This document shows, one piece after another, positions 53,201 to 60,733 of a stretch of DNA of 64,000 bases. The translations under genes and the position numbers were made by a program. Origin of the DNA: Clostridiales bacterium oral taxon 876 str. F0540 (GTDB lineage: Bacteria > Bacillota > Clostridia > Clostridiales > Clostridiaceae); contig KE993464.1 in assembly GCA_000466585.1 (NCBI GenBank), positions 343,985 through 407,984 on the forward strand. The letters are read 5' to 3'. The notes under the pieces are model-generated. The model searched no databases. It saw only the letters and a list, made by a program, of their open reading frames with translations, and was not told the DNA's origin. How positions within the stretch are numbered: position 1 is the stretch's first letter; every line of letters starts with the position of its first letter.

Positions 53201-54103
53201 ATGGACTTTACAAGCTTTAAAGAGATAGATAGTGCTGTTATTTTAGAAGATGTGAAAAATTTTCAACTTGCACATATATTTGACTGTGGCCAATGCTTCA
53301 GATGGAACAGGGAGGATAATGGAAATTATATTGGTGTTGCTTTTGGAAAAGTTATTGAGGTGGAGAAAAAGGATAATAATGTTATAATATATAATAGCAG
53401 TAAAAAAGATTTTGATGAAATATGGAAGGATTATTTCGATCTAGAGAGGGATTACTCGACTATAAAAGAAGTATTAGGTGAAGATTCGTTGCTAAAACAG
53501 TCTGTTGAATTTGGCAATGGAATAAGAATATTGCAGCAGGATCCTTTTGAACTCGTAATATCTTTTATAATATCCGCAAATAATAGAATTCCAATGATAA
53601 AAAGAGCCATAAATAATATAAGTAAAAGATGGGGAGAAACTATAGAATATAAGGGAAAAACTTATTATACTTTTCCAACTGTAGAGCAGTTATCAAAAGC
53701 TTCCATGGAGGAACTGGAAAGCTGTGGCGTAGGATTTAGAGCTAAATATATTGCTGATACAGTTGAAAAAATACATATGAGTATGGTTGGTGAATACAAA
53801 CAGGAATACGACTTACAGTGGATAAAAGCACAAAGTGATGATAGCTGCCATAATGCTCTTCAAGTCTTTAATGGTGTGGGGCCAAAAGTAGCAGACTGCA
53901 TAATGCTGTTCTCTATGAATAAGTATTCGGCATTTCCTGTAGATGTTTGGGTAAAAAGAGCAATGCAGCATTTTTATCTTGCACCGGATGTATCACTTAA
54001 GAAGATAAGAGAATTTGGAAGAAATAAATTTGGCGAGCTTGCAGGTTTTGCACAACAGTATCTTTTTTACTATGCTAGAGAGAATAATATAAGTGTGGAA
54101 TAG
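53201..54103 (+). CDS. 8-oxoguanine DNA glycosylase (Ogg type)
   Basis: A 300-residue base-excision repair enzyme of the HhH-GPD superfamily. After an N-terminal domain with HIFDCGQCFRW, the helix-hairpin-helix reads NGVGPKVADCIMLFSM. Its lysine is the Schiff-base nucleophile and the catalytic aspartate is in AFPVDVWVKRAM. This combination fits bacterial Ogg1-like enzymes that remove 8-oxoguanine, rather than AlkA. ATG follows AGGAAGTGAG. Single gene. Confidence 0.92.
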   Translation: MDFTSFKEIDSAVILEDVKNFQLAHIFDCGQCFRWNREDNGNYIGVAFGKVIEVEKKDNNVIIYNSSKKDFDEIWKDYFDLERDYSTIKEVLGEDSLLKQSVEFGNGIRILQQDPFELVISFIISANNRIPMIKRAINNISKRWGETIEYKGKTYYTFPTVEQLSKASMEELESCGVGFRAKYIADTVEKIHMSMVGEYKQEYDLQWIKAQSDDSCHNALQVFNGVGPKVADCIMLFSMNKYSAFPVDVWVKRAMQHFYLAPDVSLKKIREFGRNKFGELAGFAQQYLFYYARENNISVE

Positions 54104-54205
54104 AAGTAAATTGTGAAATAAATTGCCGCAGTTAGTAACAAAGTCTAATATTTAATGCAAAGCCTGCGACCATTTTGGTTCGTGATTTAATTAGGGGTTG
54201 AATTT

Positions 54206-54922
54206 ATGTTAGAAAAGATTAGGGGATATATAAGTAAAGGATTCAAATTTCTTTATAAAAATAGGGGATATTTTATTTTAGCGCTTATTGCTATTTTTAT
54301 AATTTTGTCAGCTTATGAGTATTACGGACAGTATTTTCATGAGCTTAGGAATCCAAAGAGAATAAAAAAGATAATATTATCTTACGGGCAGTATAGTGTG
54401 CTGGCTTTTCTGGGACTTCAGGTTATCCAGGTAATTGCTTTTTTTATACCTGGTGAAGTTATTCAGATTGCCGGAGGATATATTTATGGAGCTTTTTTAG
54501 GTGGTGTATTGACATTACTTGGAATTACCATAGGCAGCGCAATTGTGTATGGGGTTTCTAGGTTTTATGGCAAGCCCTTTTTAAGGAGAATTATATCAGA
54601 AAAACACTTTACGTTTTTTGATAAGCTCCTAAAGCTTGGAAGTGTTAAGTATGTTGTATTGCTTTTATATCTTATCCCCGGTATACCTAAGGATGTACTG
54701 GGATATATTTGCGGCATTTCAGATATATCCTTTAAGGATTTCATGATTTATTCAACTATAGGAAGAATACCGGGAATTTTTATATCAGCCTATTTTGGAT
54801 CAAGAATGTATTCCGGTCACAAAGGAGTATTAATAGCTATTGCTGCTGTAATGTCTTTACTATTTATAGTAGGCATTTTTAAAGGGGAAAAAATAGTCAG
54901 ATTAATGATGAAAAAGGAATAA
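54206..54922 (+). CDS. VTT-domain membrane protein (TVP38/TMEM64 family)
   Basis: A 238-residue membrane protein with about six helices. The segment FIPGEVIQIAGGYIYGAFLGGVLTLLG, read as FIPGEVIQIAGG and YGAFLGG, and YLIPGIPKDVLGYICG are the VTT core, relatives of which act as lipid scramblases or in envelope maintenance. ATG follows AGGGGTTG. The intergenic stretch before it holds a GCAAAGCCTGCG sequence that I considered and rejected as a riboswitch. Function in bacteria is not settled. Confidence 0.88.
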   Translation: MLEKIRGYISKGFKFLYKNRGYFILALIAIFIILSAYEYYGQYFHELRNPKRIKKIILSYGQYSVLAFLGLQVIQVIAFFIPGEVIQIAGGYIYGAFLGGVLTLLGITIGSAIVYGVSRFYGKPFLRRIISEKHFTFFDKLLKLGSVKYVVLLLYLIPGIPKDVLGYICGISDISFKDFMIYSTIGRIPGIFISAYFGSRMYSGHKGVLIAIAAVMSLLFIVGIFKGEKIVRLMMKKE

Positions 54923-55003
54923 TAGTATAATATAGGGAATATTGTTTTTATTAAAATATTATGGTACAATCAATACAGTTAAGTGGAGAGATGGGGGATA
55001 AGT

Positions 55004-55618
55004 ATGGATTTTGCTAGTTTTAAAGAAATGATAGCAAAAATTGAAGGGGTTTTAAATGTTAAGCTTGTAGTTGAAAACGATGAGCTTTTAGAAGTTCACA
55101 TTCTCGCTAACAGTTTAAGGGCTCCTAAGCAGATAGTTAGGGATATAGAGTCAGCACTTTTGGCTGCATTTGACTATAGAATAGATAGGAAAGTTATAAG
55201 TATTGCTCAAATTCAAACCGAGGATAATGATGCAATTAGAAGAGTAAGGTACAGCGGAATAGACTTTAAGACAGAAGGCAGTGCTTTAGAGTGCAGTGTA
55301 AGACTAACTCACGACGGAGAAGAATATGAACAACCTGTAACCTTAGTAAAAACTGTTGCGAATGCAAAGAGAATTGTTGCAGAAGCAGCAATTAAGACAG
55401 TAGAAAAAATTCTTGGACAAGCTTATTTGTTCAGTGTAGAAGATGTAATTTCAAGTACAAGTAGAAATATTACATATATAACAGTCATAGTAAGTATGGT
55501 TATTGATGATAGAGAAGAACTAATGATAGGTTCGGCTATAGTTAAAAATGATATAAATGAAGCTATAGCAAAAGCAGCTTTGGATGCAGTAAATCGAAGA
55601 ATCCAAAGAGGCGTTTAA
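55004..55618 (+). CDS. Conserved protein of unknown function
   Basis: A 204-residue soluble protein with two alpha/beta segments. The first (about 1-65) reads as a small ferredoxin-like unit with LNVKLVVENDELLEVHILA and RAPKQIVRDIESALLAAF, the second (about 80-204) is a beta-rich unit with repeated valine strands. I do not recognise the family. ATG at 55004 follows GGGGGAT; a GTG at 54983 is possible but poorly placed. Its stop lies eight bases before the left arm of the 15-bp inverted repeat that encloses the peptide gene, so it may be the first gene of that unit. Confidence 0.75.
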   Translation: MDFASFKEMIAKIEGVLNVKLVVENDELLEVHILANSLRAPKQIVRDIESALLAAFDYRIDRKVISIAQIQTEDNDAIRRVRYSGIDFKTEGSALECSVRLTHDGEEYEQPVTLVKTVANAKRIVAEAAIKTVEKILGQAYLFSVEDVISSTSRNITYITVIVSMVIDDREELMIGSAIVKNDINEAIAKAALDAVNRRIQRGV

Positions 55619-55625
55619 CACTGCT

Positions 55626-55640
55626 TATAAAGACCGGTTA
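55626..55640 (+). repeat. Left arm of perfect 15-bp inverted repeat
   Basis: TATAAAGACCGGTTA, exact reverse complement of the segment at 55819-55833. Together they enclose the structured leader and the small peptide gene. Confidence 0.9.
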
Positions 55641-55652
55641 ATTTCTTTTAAT

Positions 55653-55716
55653 TACCCTTAGCGGAGTGAAATATGACAGTTCTTAGCGGAAAGCTGTTAA
55701 TATTCGATAAGGGGGA
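55653..55716 (+). ncRNA. Structured leader before the small peptide gene
   Basis: A nested set of pairings can form: CCCTTA with TAAGGG at the base, GAAATAT with AATATTC in the middle, and ACAG plus TTC with GAA and CTGT at the top, with the two-fold sequence CTTAGCGGA in loops. The base stem uses the GGGGG ribosome binding site of the peptide gene, so folding would block its translation. No known riboswitch class is recognised. Confidence 0.5.
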
Positions 55717-55724
55717 ATGTCCAA

Positions 55725-55808
55725 ATGAAAACAAGAAAGTTAATACCTTTACTATTAGCCATCCTTGCTCTTTTAGCAGCTGGTGGCTCAATGTGGAGTT
55801 GGGGCTAA
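55725..55808 (+). CDS. 27-residue signal-like peptide upstream of HD-GYP gene
   Basis: An 84-bp gene starting at ATG 55725, nine bases after GGGGG. The product has a basic start (K2, R4, K5), a hydrophobic stretch of leucines and alanines (about 6-18), then a short tail G-G-S-M-W-S-W-G. This is the shape of a secreted signal peptide whose tail could be released as a small tryptophan-rich peptide, or of a one-helix membrane microprotein. It is enclosed by a perfect inverted repeat and lies 44 bp upstream of a membrane HD-GYP protein. Function is not known; a pheromone role is only a hypothesis. Confidence 0.6.
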   Translation: MKTRKLIPLLLAILALLAAGGSMWSWG

Positions 55809-55818
55809 AATATTAGTA

Positions 55819-55833
55819 TAACCGGTCTTTATA
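55819..55833 (+). repeat. Right arm of perfect 15-bp inverted repeat
   Basis: TAACCGGTCTTTATA, the exact reverse complement of the left arm at 55626-55640, located just before the AGAGGGGG ribosome binding site of the HD-GYP gene. Confidence 0.9.
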
Positions 55834-55852
55834 TATAAAAGAGGGGGATACC

Positions 55853-57127
55853 ATGAAAGACCTACCGTTAAAACTTAAAGTTTTTTTGGGTTTATTATAT
55901 ATTTTTACTGTATCATCATTAGTAGTTTTATATAATAATGTCACATTTACTTTTCATCGAATAAGCTATATTGAAATAGTTTTTTTTGGTATTCTTTTAG
56001 CAGTAGCGGAAAGCTTTAGAATTGCATATAAAGAGATGGCTATAAGTACTGGACTTGCGGTGTTAATAGCATCTATTATATTATTCGGGCCATTAGCTAC
56101 AAGCGTTATAATAGTGCTAGGATTCTCATTAAGAGTTCGAAAAATAGAGAATACATATCAACATGTATTTAACATACCGATTTATCAAACTTTGTATAAT
56201 TATTGTGTACAAATATTACCAGTTATATATGCTGGCTTAGTATATTATAAGCTTGGCGGAACTTTTGATACAAATAATTTATGGAGTAAGATTTTTCTAA
56301 TATTTATTTTCAGTATTATTTGTTTACTTATAAACACATTTCTAATTTCTATACTATTTTCGATATTAAATAATAAGAACCCTTTATATTTCTTTATAAG
56401 TAACATAAAGCTGAGTTTGTTAAATAGTTTTGTAATGACACCATTTGGCGTGGGATTAGCTTATATGTTCAGCCACTACAGCTATGGTGGAGTGCTTCTA
56501 ATCATATTCCCTATAGTTCTCGTAAGATATACCTTTTATCTTTATCTTGAATCTAAAAATCAGTATATTGAGACTGTAGATACTTTAATGCATGCTATGG
56601 AAGCAAGAGATAAATATACTGAAGGGCATTCGAGAAGAGTGTCAGAAATTTCAACAAAGATAGCAAAGCAATTAAAATACGATGATTTGAAGATTGAAAG
56701 AATCCGCATAGCTTCCCTTCTTCATGATGTAGGAAAGATTGGTATTGATGATGGCATATTAAATAAACCGGGAAAATTAACTAAAGAAGAATACGAAATA
56801 ATTAAGAGCCATCCTGAAATAGGATACAATATTTTAAAGGATATAAAAAATTTAGAGGATATTCTGCCTATTATCAGAAATCATCATGAGAGATATGATG
56901 GTAAGGGGTATCCGGATAAAAAGATGCCTGAGGAGTTAAGTCTTGATGTATTTATTGTTCAGCTAGCAGATACTATTGATGCTATGGCTACGGATAGGCC
57001 ATACAGAAAGGCATTGACTGAAGAGGAAATTATAAGCGAGATAACTACCTATTCAGGAACTCAATTTCACCCAAAGGTAGTTGAAGCGTATTTGAGTATT
57101 TTGGAAAAACAAAAGAAAGCGGTGTAG
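55853..57127 (+). CDS. Membrane HD-GYP cyclic dinucleotide phosphodiesterase
   Basis: A 424-residue protein with six or seven membrane helices in the first 225 residues and a C-terminal HD-GYP domain. LLHDVGKIG holds the metal-binding pair H291-D292; HHERYDGKGYP contains the GYP signature at 352-354. Such domains hydrolyse cyclic di-GMP. The membrane part has no soluble sensor loop of size, so a hydrophobic or peptide ligand in the membrane is possible. ATG follows GAGGGGG. The DUF5317 gene starts two bases after the stop, so the two are translated together. Confidence 0.9.
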   Translation: MKDLPLKLKVFLGLLYIFTVSSLVVLYNNVTFTFHRISYIEIVFFGILLAVAESFRIAYKEMAISTGLAVLIASIILFGPLATSVIIVLGFSLRVRKIENTYQHVFNIPIYQTLYNYCVQILPVIYAGLVYYKLGGTFDTNNLWSKIFLIFIFSIICLLINTFLISILFSILNNKNPLYFFISNIKLSLLNSFVMTPFGVGLAYMFSHYSYGGVLLIIFPIVLVRYTFYLYLESKNQYIETVDTLMHAMEARDKYTEGHSRRVSEISTKIAKQLKYDDLKIERIRIASLLHDVGKIGIDDGILNKPGKLTKEEYEIIKSHPEIGYNILKDIKNLEDILPIIRNHHERYDGKGYPDKKMPEELSLDVFIVQLADTIDAMATDRPYRKALTEEEIISEITTYSGTQFHPKVVEAYLSILEKQKKAV

Positions 57128-57129
57128 TT

Positions 57130-57678
57130 ATGTTCTTTATAGCATTAATAATTGCAATAATAATAGGTTATGTGCTAAATGGAAGATTGAAAAATATTAA
57201 TGCAGAAAAAGTGAAGGGGCTATACCTAGTTTTTGCAGCTTTCTTTTTAGAATATATAATTTTAGCGCTTTTAAAAAAAGGCAGTATAAAAATTGGAACC
57301 TTGACTTTATTATCTGATATCATAATGTACTCCATGCTTATGATATTTACATATTTAAATAGAAAAGATAAATGGCTTTTGATGCTAGGCATAGGCTTTA
57401 TGCTGAACGCTGTGGTAATATTTGCTAATGGAGGAATGATGCCTGTCAGTGAAACTGTTGTGAGGGCATATGGATTTAATGGTGATTTAGGGACAACTGG
57501 GTTATATAGATTTGTTGACAGCAATACACATTTTGTTTTTCTAGCAGATATTATACCTTTGGGTAATCGCAGGCTTGGTATTGCAAGTCTTGGAGACATT
57601 GTGGAATGTGTAGGTGTGGCTGGTTTTATCATAAGTGAAATGAAAAGTAAGAATATAGAAACCTCCTGTGAAATTTAA
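57130..57678 (+). CDS. DUF5317 membrane protein
   Basis: A 182-residue membrane protein with four or five helices, matching DUF5317, a family of unknown function. Its central loop holds FANGGMMPVSETVVRAYG and the C-terminal part has the polar segment DSNTHFVFLADIIPLGNRR, which is likely functional because loops in membrane proteins are rarely so ordered. It starts two bases after the HD-GYP stop and ends in a terminator. The tight coupling suggests a complex or a shared signal. Confidence 0.85.
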   Translation: MFFIALIIAIIIGYVLNGRLKNINAEKVKGLYLVFAAFFLEYIILALLKKGSIKIGTLTLLSDIIMYSMLMIFTYLNRKDKWLLMLGIGFMLNAVVIFANGGMMPVSETVVRAYGFNGDLGTTGLYRFVDSNTHFVFLADIIPLGNRRLGIASLGDIVECVGVAGFIISEMKSKNIETSCEI

Positions 57679-57697
57679 TTTTCATAGGAGTTTTTTG
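57664..57697 (+). terminator. Terminator of the HD-GYP/DUF5317 unit
   Basis: CTCCTGTGAAATT pairs with AATTTTCATAGGAG and is followed by TTTTTTG. It includes the last codons of the DUF5317 gene. Confidence 0.85.
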
Positions 57698-58333
57698 TTA
57701 TGCTCTGTTTATTTTTTTAGTTCTTCTATATATTAGATATAAAATTGTACTAAATAATGCTACTAAAGCTAAAATCATAACTGCGCAGTGAAAGAAAAAT
57801 TCCTGAGGAAGTACATTGATTATCGGATCACGAACGGGATCGAATTCCCAGTAATCATTAGTGAAAAATAACTTATGGAAAGCAGTGAAGCTCTTATCAA
57901 AATTTATTGCAAATGGAATTGATAAAACGACCGGTATAACAATAAGCATAATTGAACTAAACTTTAAATATAGAAAGCTCTTTATTTTAGTCATGTAAAT
58001 GATACCTAAAATACTTACAACTCCACAAAAGTACATTGAAATATTAAATTTCATGAATATGTCTTTTACTTCCTTAAAGTGTATTTCACCCTCTTTGGAC
58101 ATTTTAAAGGAAGGCATGCTTAGTTTAGCGATTTTCTTATTCTGAATATAATCGATTAATATATTATAATTCTTCATAATTTCTTCTTTTTTCATTCCGT
58201 AATCACGAGCAATATTTAAGTGGTCAATGTCATAAAAATATAGCTGTCTAAATGCAAGAGTACCCTTAACAGCAAGGGATAATAAGAATATGCTTAAAGC
58301 TAATGATAAAGTTATAGTTATAAGTTTTTTCAT
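57698..58333 (-). CDS. TIGR01906 (DUF1461) family membrane protein
   Basis: A 211-residue membrane protein: one N-terminal helix, an extracytoplasmic region with the family-typical N-Y-x-x-L-I-D-Y segment (about 45-105), then three helices. The region AFHKLFFTNDYWEFDPVRDPII is the conserved core of this family, whose function is unknown. GGGGGAG precedes the ATG. It is convergent with the DUF5317 gene and probably monocistronic. Confidence 0.85.
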   Translation of the reverse strand: MKKLITITLSLALSIFLLSLAVKGTLAFRQLYFYDIDHLNIARDYGMKKEEIMKNYNILIDYIQNKKIAKLSMPSFKMSKEGEIHFKEVKDIFMKFNISMYFCGVVSILGIIYMTKIKSFLYLKFSSIMLIVIPVVLSIPFAINFDKSFTAFHKLFFTNDYWEFDPVRDPIINVLPQEFFFHCAVMILALVALFSTILYLIYRRTKKINRA

Positions 58334-58396
58334 GCGAACTCCCCCGTTTCTAGTATATTTATTATTTTAATTGTTAGTTGGAGTTAAGTCAAATTT

Positions 58397-58431
58397 AAAG
58401 GTCTCAGCTGTGATCGCAGCTGAGACCTTTT
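58397..58431. terminator. Hairpin between two minus-strand membrane genes
   Basis: AAAGGTCTCAGCTG pairs with CAGCTGAGACCTTT around TGATCG. It ends the small membrane gene at 58451 on the minus strand; the T-run is short there. Confidence 0.75.
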
Positions 58432-58450
58432 ATATATGGGGGGATAAAAG

Positions 58451-58765
58451 CTATTTTTCTTTTTCTTTGTCTCCATAGCCTCTTGTTGGCACGGTTGAAA
58501 CTACAAAACCTACAAGAATTGATACAAGAGCTGGGGCAACAATGTTTATGTATTGAATATATCTGGTTCTGTAAAGTGCCAGTGCGGTAATTCCTGTTAT
58601 AATTAGTGAGGCTAAAAATATTAAAATAACAAATTTAGCAAATGAACTTAAAAATTTTTCATAAAGCCTATGTCTTGTAGGACCGCTTATTATTGCTCTG
58701 AATACAAAATATGAAACAAGGATAAGTACTATATCAGCAGCTGCCGTTATTAAAAAGTTTCTCAT
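58451..58765 (-). CDS. Small membrane protein of unknown function
   Basis: A 104-residue protein with three predicted helices (about 5-22, 38-62, 72-95) and a charged tail RGYGDKEKEK. ATG at 58765 is supported by AAAGGA eight bases upstream; longer in-frame readings start without a ribosome binding site. No family is recognised. It is followed by a hairpin and the TIGR01906 gene on the same strand. Confidence 0.65.
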   Translation of the reverse strand: MRNFLITAAADIVLILVSYFVFRAIISGPTRHRLYEKFLSSFAKFVILIFLASLIITGITALALYRTRYIQYINIVAPALVSILVGFVVSTVPTRGYGDKEKEK

Positions 58766-59170
58766 TTTTTTCATCCTTTCATTCAGCCTGTTAACCATAA
58801 AAAATTTAAATATATAAACATTTATATTTTTACCCGAAAAATATTTTTTACACAAAGTTTTCAAAATAAATAAAGAAGTGTTTATGTATAAATTTATTTA
58901 AACATGTATAAGTATACTGAAAAGTATGCATATCTTAATTTATAAGTTTTTGATATCGTTTACTTCAAATGTTTTATGTAATATCATTGGTATGACTGCT
59001 TTAAAGTTCATTTATCAGTAATACATTTAATGAGTAGATAAAAAAATAAATGTATAATTATAAAAAATATGCTTGCATAAATATAATATTATATGTATAA
59101 TAATACGTGTAGTGACAAGAAATAATTAATTTTATAAATTTATTAATATTTTTGTAGGGAGGAACTATAA
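58766..59170 (+). other. Intergenic region before the amino-acid transporter
   Basis: This 405-bp divergent region is very A/T-rich with no gene. Its main feature is the promoter at 59073-59101. AGTATGCATATC near 58924 and ATGCTTGCATAA near 59069 have the dyad look of ArgR-type boxes, but matches are too weak to call. Confidence 0.4.
59073..59101 (+). promoter_or_regulatory. Promoter of the amino-acid ABC transporter operon
   Basis: TTGCAT (59073-59078) and TATAAT (59096-59101) with 17 bp between, 70 bp before the binding-protein gene. Confidence 0.75.
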
Positions 59171-60004
59171 ATGAAGTCAAAGTTATCAAAAATCACAGCA
59201 ATTTTACTTACAGCAGTACTTACAGTAGGACTTGCAGCATGCAGCAAAAAAGCCGAAACTACAGGGGCGGCGCCTTCAAAGGCAGAAACAAAAGTTGATA
59301 AAATAAAGAAAGCTGGAAAAATAGTTTTAGGAACAAGCGGAGATTATCCTCCTTATGAGTTTCATAAATCTGTAGACGGAAAAGATACAATAGTTGGATT
59401 TGATGTTGAAATAGCAAAGGAAATAGCAAAGGATCTTGGAGTAAAACTTGAAGTTAAAGAAATGGACTTTAAAGGTCTATTAGGAGCTCTTCAATCCGGT
59501 AATGTTGATTTTGTTCTTGCAGGAATGACACCAACAGAAGAAAGAAAGCAAAGTGTTGATTTTTCAAATATATATTATACAGCAGTTCAGAAGGTTGTTG
59601 TAAGAGCAGAAGATAGAGATAAGCTTAAAGCTGTTTCAGATCTAAAGGGAAAAGCAGTTGGAGTTCAAAAGGGAGCGATACAGGAAACTATAGCAAAAGA
59701 GCAAATGCCTGATTCTGAGGCAAAGGCTTTAGGAAAAGTTTCTGACATAGCTTTAGCTTTAAAAACTAAAAAAGTAGATGCGGCAATTATTGAGGGACCA
59801 GTAGCTACATCATATGTTAATGCTAATAGTGATTTAAAAATATCTGATATAGTTCTTAAAACTGAAGATGCCGGCTCAGCAGTAGCTGTTAATAAAGGAA
59901 ACAAAGAACTTATTGATGAAATAAATAAAACATTAGATAGACTTACAAAAGATAAAGCTATAGAAAAGCTTGTAACAGACGCAACAAATTCAGTTGAAAG
60001 TTAA
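59171..60004 (+). CDS. Polar amino-acid ABC transporter binding lipoprotein
   Basis: A 277-residue family 3 solute-binding protein. The signal peptide ends in LAAC, giving an N-terminal lipid anchor at the outer face of the membrane, followed by a short linker of A, E, T and K. GTSGDYPPYEF starts the mature domain, and the family signature GFDVEIAKEIAKDLGV appears near residue 78. Ligand is likely a polar amino acid such as arginine, glutamine or cystine; sequence does not settle which. First gene of a three-gene importer. Confidence 0.92.
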   Translation: MKSKLSKITAILLTAVLTVGLAACSKKAETTGAAPSKAETKVDKIKKAGKIVLGTSGDYPPYEFHKSVDGKDTIVGFDVEIAKEIAKDLGVKLEVKEMDFKGLLGALQSGNVDFVLAGMTPTEERKQSVDFSNIYYTAVQKVVVRAEDRDKLKAVSDLKGKAVGVQKGAIQETIAKEQMPDSEAKALGKVSDIALALKTKKVDAAIIEGPVATSYVNANSDLKISDIVLKTEDAGSAVAVNKGNKELIDEINKTLDRLTKDKAIEKLVTDATNSVES

Positions 60005-60018
60005 TAATGAATAGATTT

Positions 60019-60050
60019 ATAGGTTAGGGAGTTTAAACTTTCTAACCTAT
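60019..60050 (+). other. Stem-loop between binding protein and permease genes
   Basis: ATAGGTTAGGGAGTTT pairs with AAACTTTCTAACCTAT with two G-U pairs and almost no loop. Followed by TTTAAAAG, not a real T-tract. It may protect the upstream mRNA end so that more binding protein than permease is made. Confidence 0.6.
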
Positions 60051-60079
60051 TTAAAAGTAATAGGATGGAGGGACGGTTC

Positions 60080-60733
60080 TTGAATTTTTCTTTTTTATCG
60101 AAGTATTATATGTTTTTTTTAAACGGAGCTAAATTTACAATAATCTTGGCATTTTTCACAGTATTATTTGGAGTTGTTCTTGGACTATTATTAGCTCTAA
60201 TGAGAATTTCAAAAAGCAAAGTTTTAAATTTAATTGCATCAGCTTATGTAGAATTCATAAGAGGTACACCGCTCATGGTGCAGATTTTTATAATTTACTA
60301 TGCTCTTCCTGATTTAATAGGATTTAATCTTCCTGAAATGGTTTCGGCAATCTTGGCGCTTTCTATTAACAGCGGCGCTTATGTGGCTGAGGTAATAAGA
60401 GCAGGAATACAGGCTGTGGATAAGGGTCAGATGGAGGCTTCAAGATCACTTGGAATGCCTTACGGTATGGCCATGAGATATATCATAATTCCTCAGGCTA
60501 TTAAAAATATTCTTCCTGCTCTAGGCAACGAATTTATAACGGTTATAAAAGAGTCTTCAGTTGTTTCGGTTATAGGTATTAAAGAGCTTATGTATAATGC
60601 AGATACAGTTAGAGGAAATACCTTTAGAGCTTTTGAACCTTTAATTATCGCAGCGCTAATGTATTTTGTAATGACCTTTACGCTTTCAAAGCTTATGGGT
60701 AAGTTTGAAAGGAGACTGAAAAAACGTGATTAG
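60080..60733 (+). CDS. Polar amino-acid ABC transporter permease
   Basis: A 217-residue membrane protein with five helices and the HisMQ-type fold. The EAA loop contacting the ATPase reads EASRSLGMPYGMAMRYIIIPQA. I chose TTG at 60080, seven bases after GGAGGGA; an ATG at 60065 precedes that site. It probably works as a homodimer because only one permease gene is present. It overlaps the ATPase gene by eight bases. Confidence 0.92.
   Translation: MNFSFLSKYYMFFLNGAKFTIILAFFTVLFGVVLGLLLALMRISKSKVLNLIASAYVEFIRGTPLMVQIFIIYYALPDLIGFNLPEMVSAILALSINSGAYVAEVIRAGIQAVDKGQMEASRSLGMPYGMAMRYIIIPQAIKNILPALGNEFITVIKESSVVSVIGIKELMYNADTVRGNTFRAFEPLIIAALMYFVMTFTLSKLMGKFERRLKKRD

Noticed and set aside
54157..54180. 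GCAAAGCCTGCG followed by an ACC-TTTT-GGT pairing, resembling part of a cyclic di-GMP-I riboswitch
   Set aside because: Only the second conserved segment is similar. The first half (GCAAACC and the GNRA-type hairpin with its receptor) is missing upstream, so there is no complete aptamer. A similar AAAGCCTGCGGC at 284-294 also lacks it.
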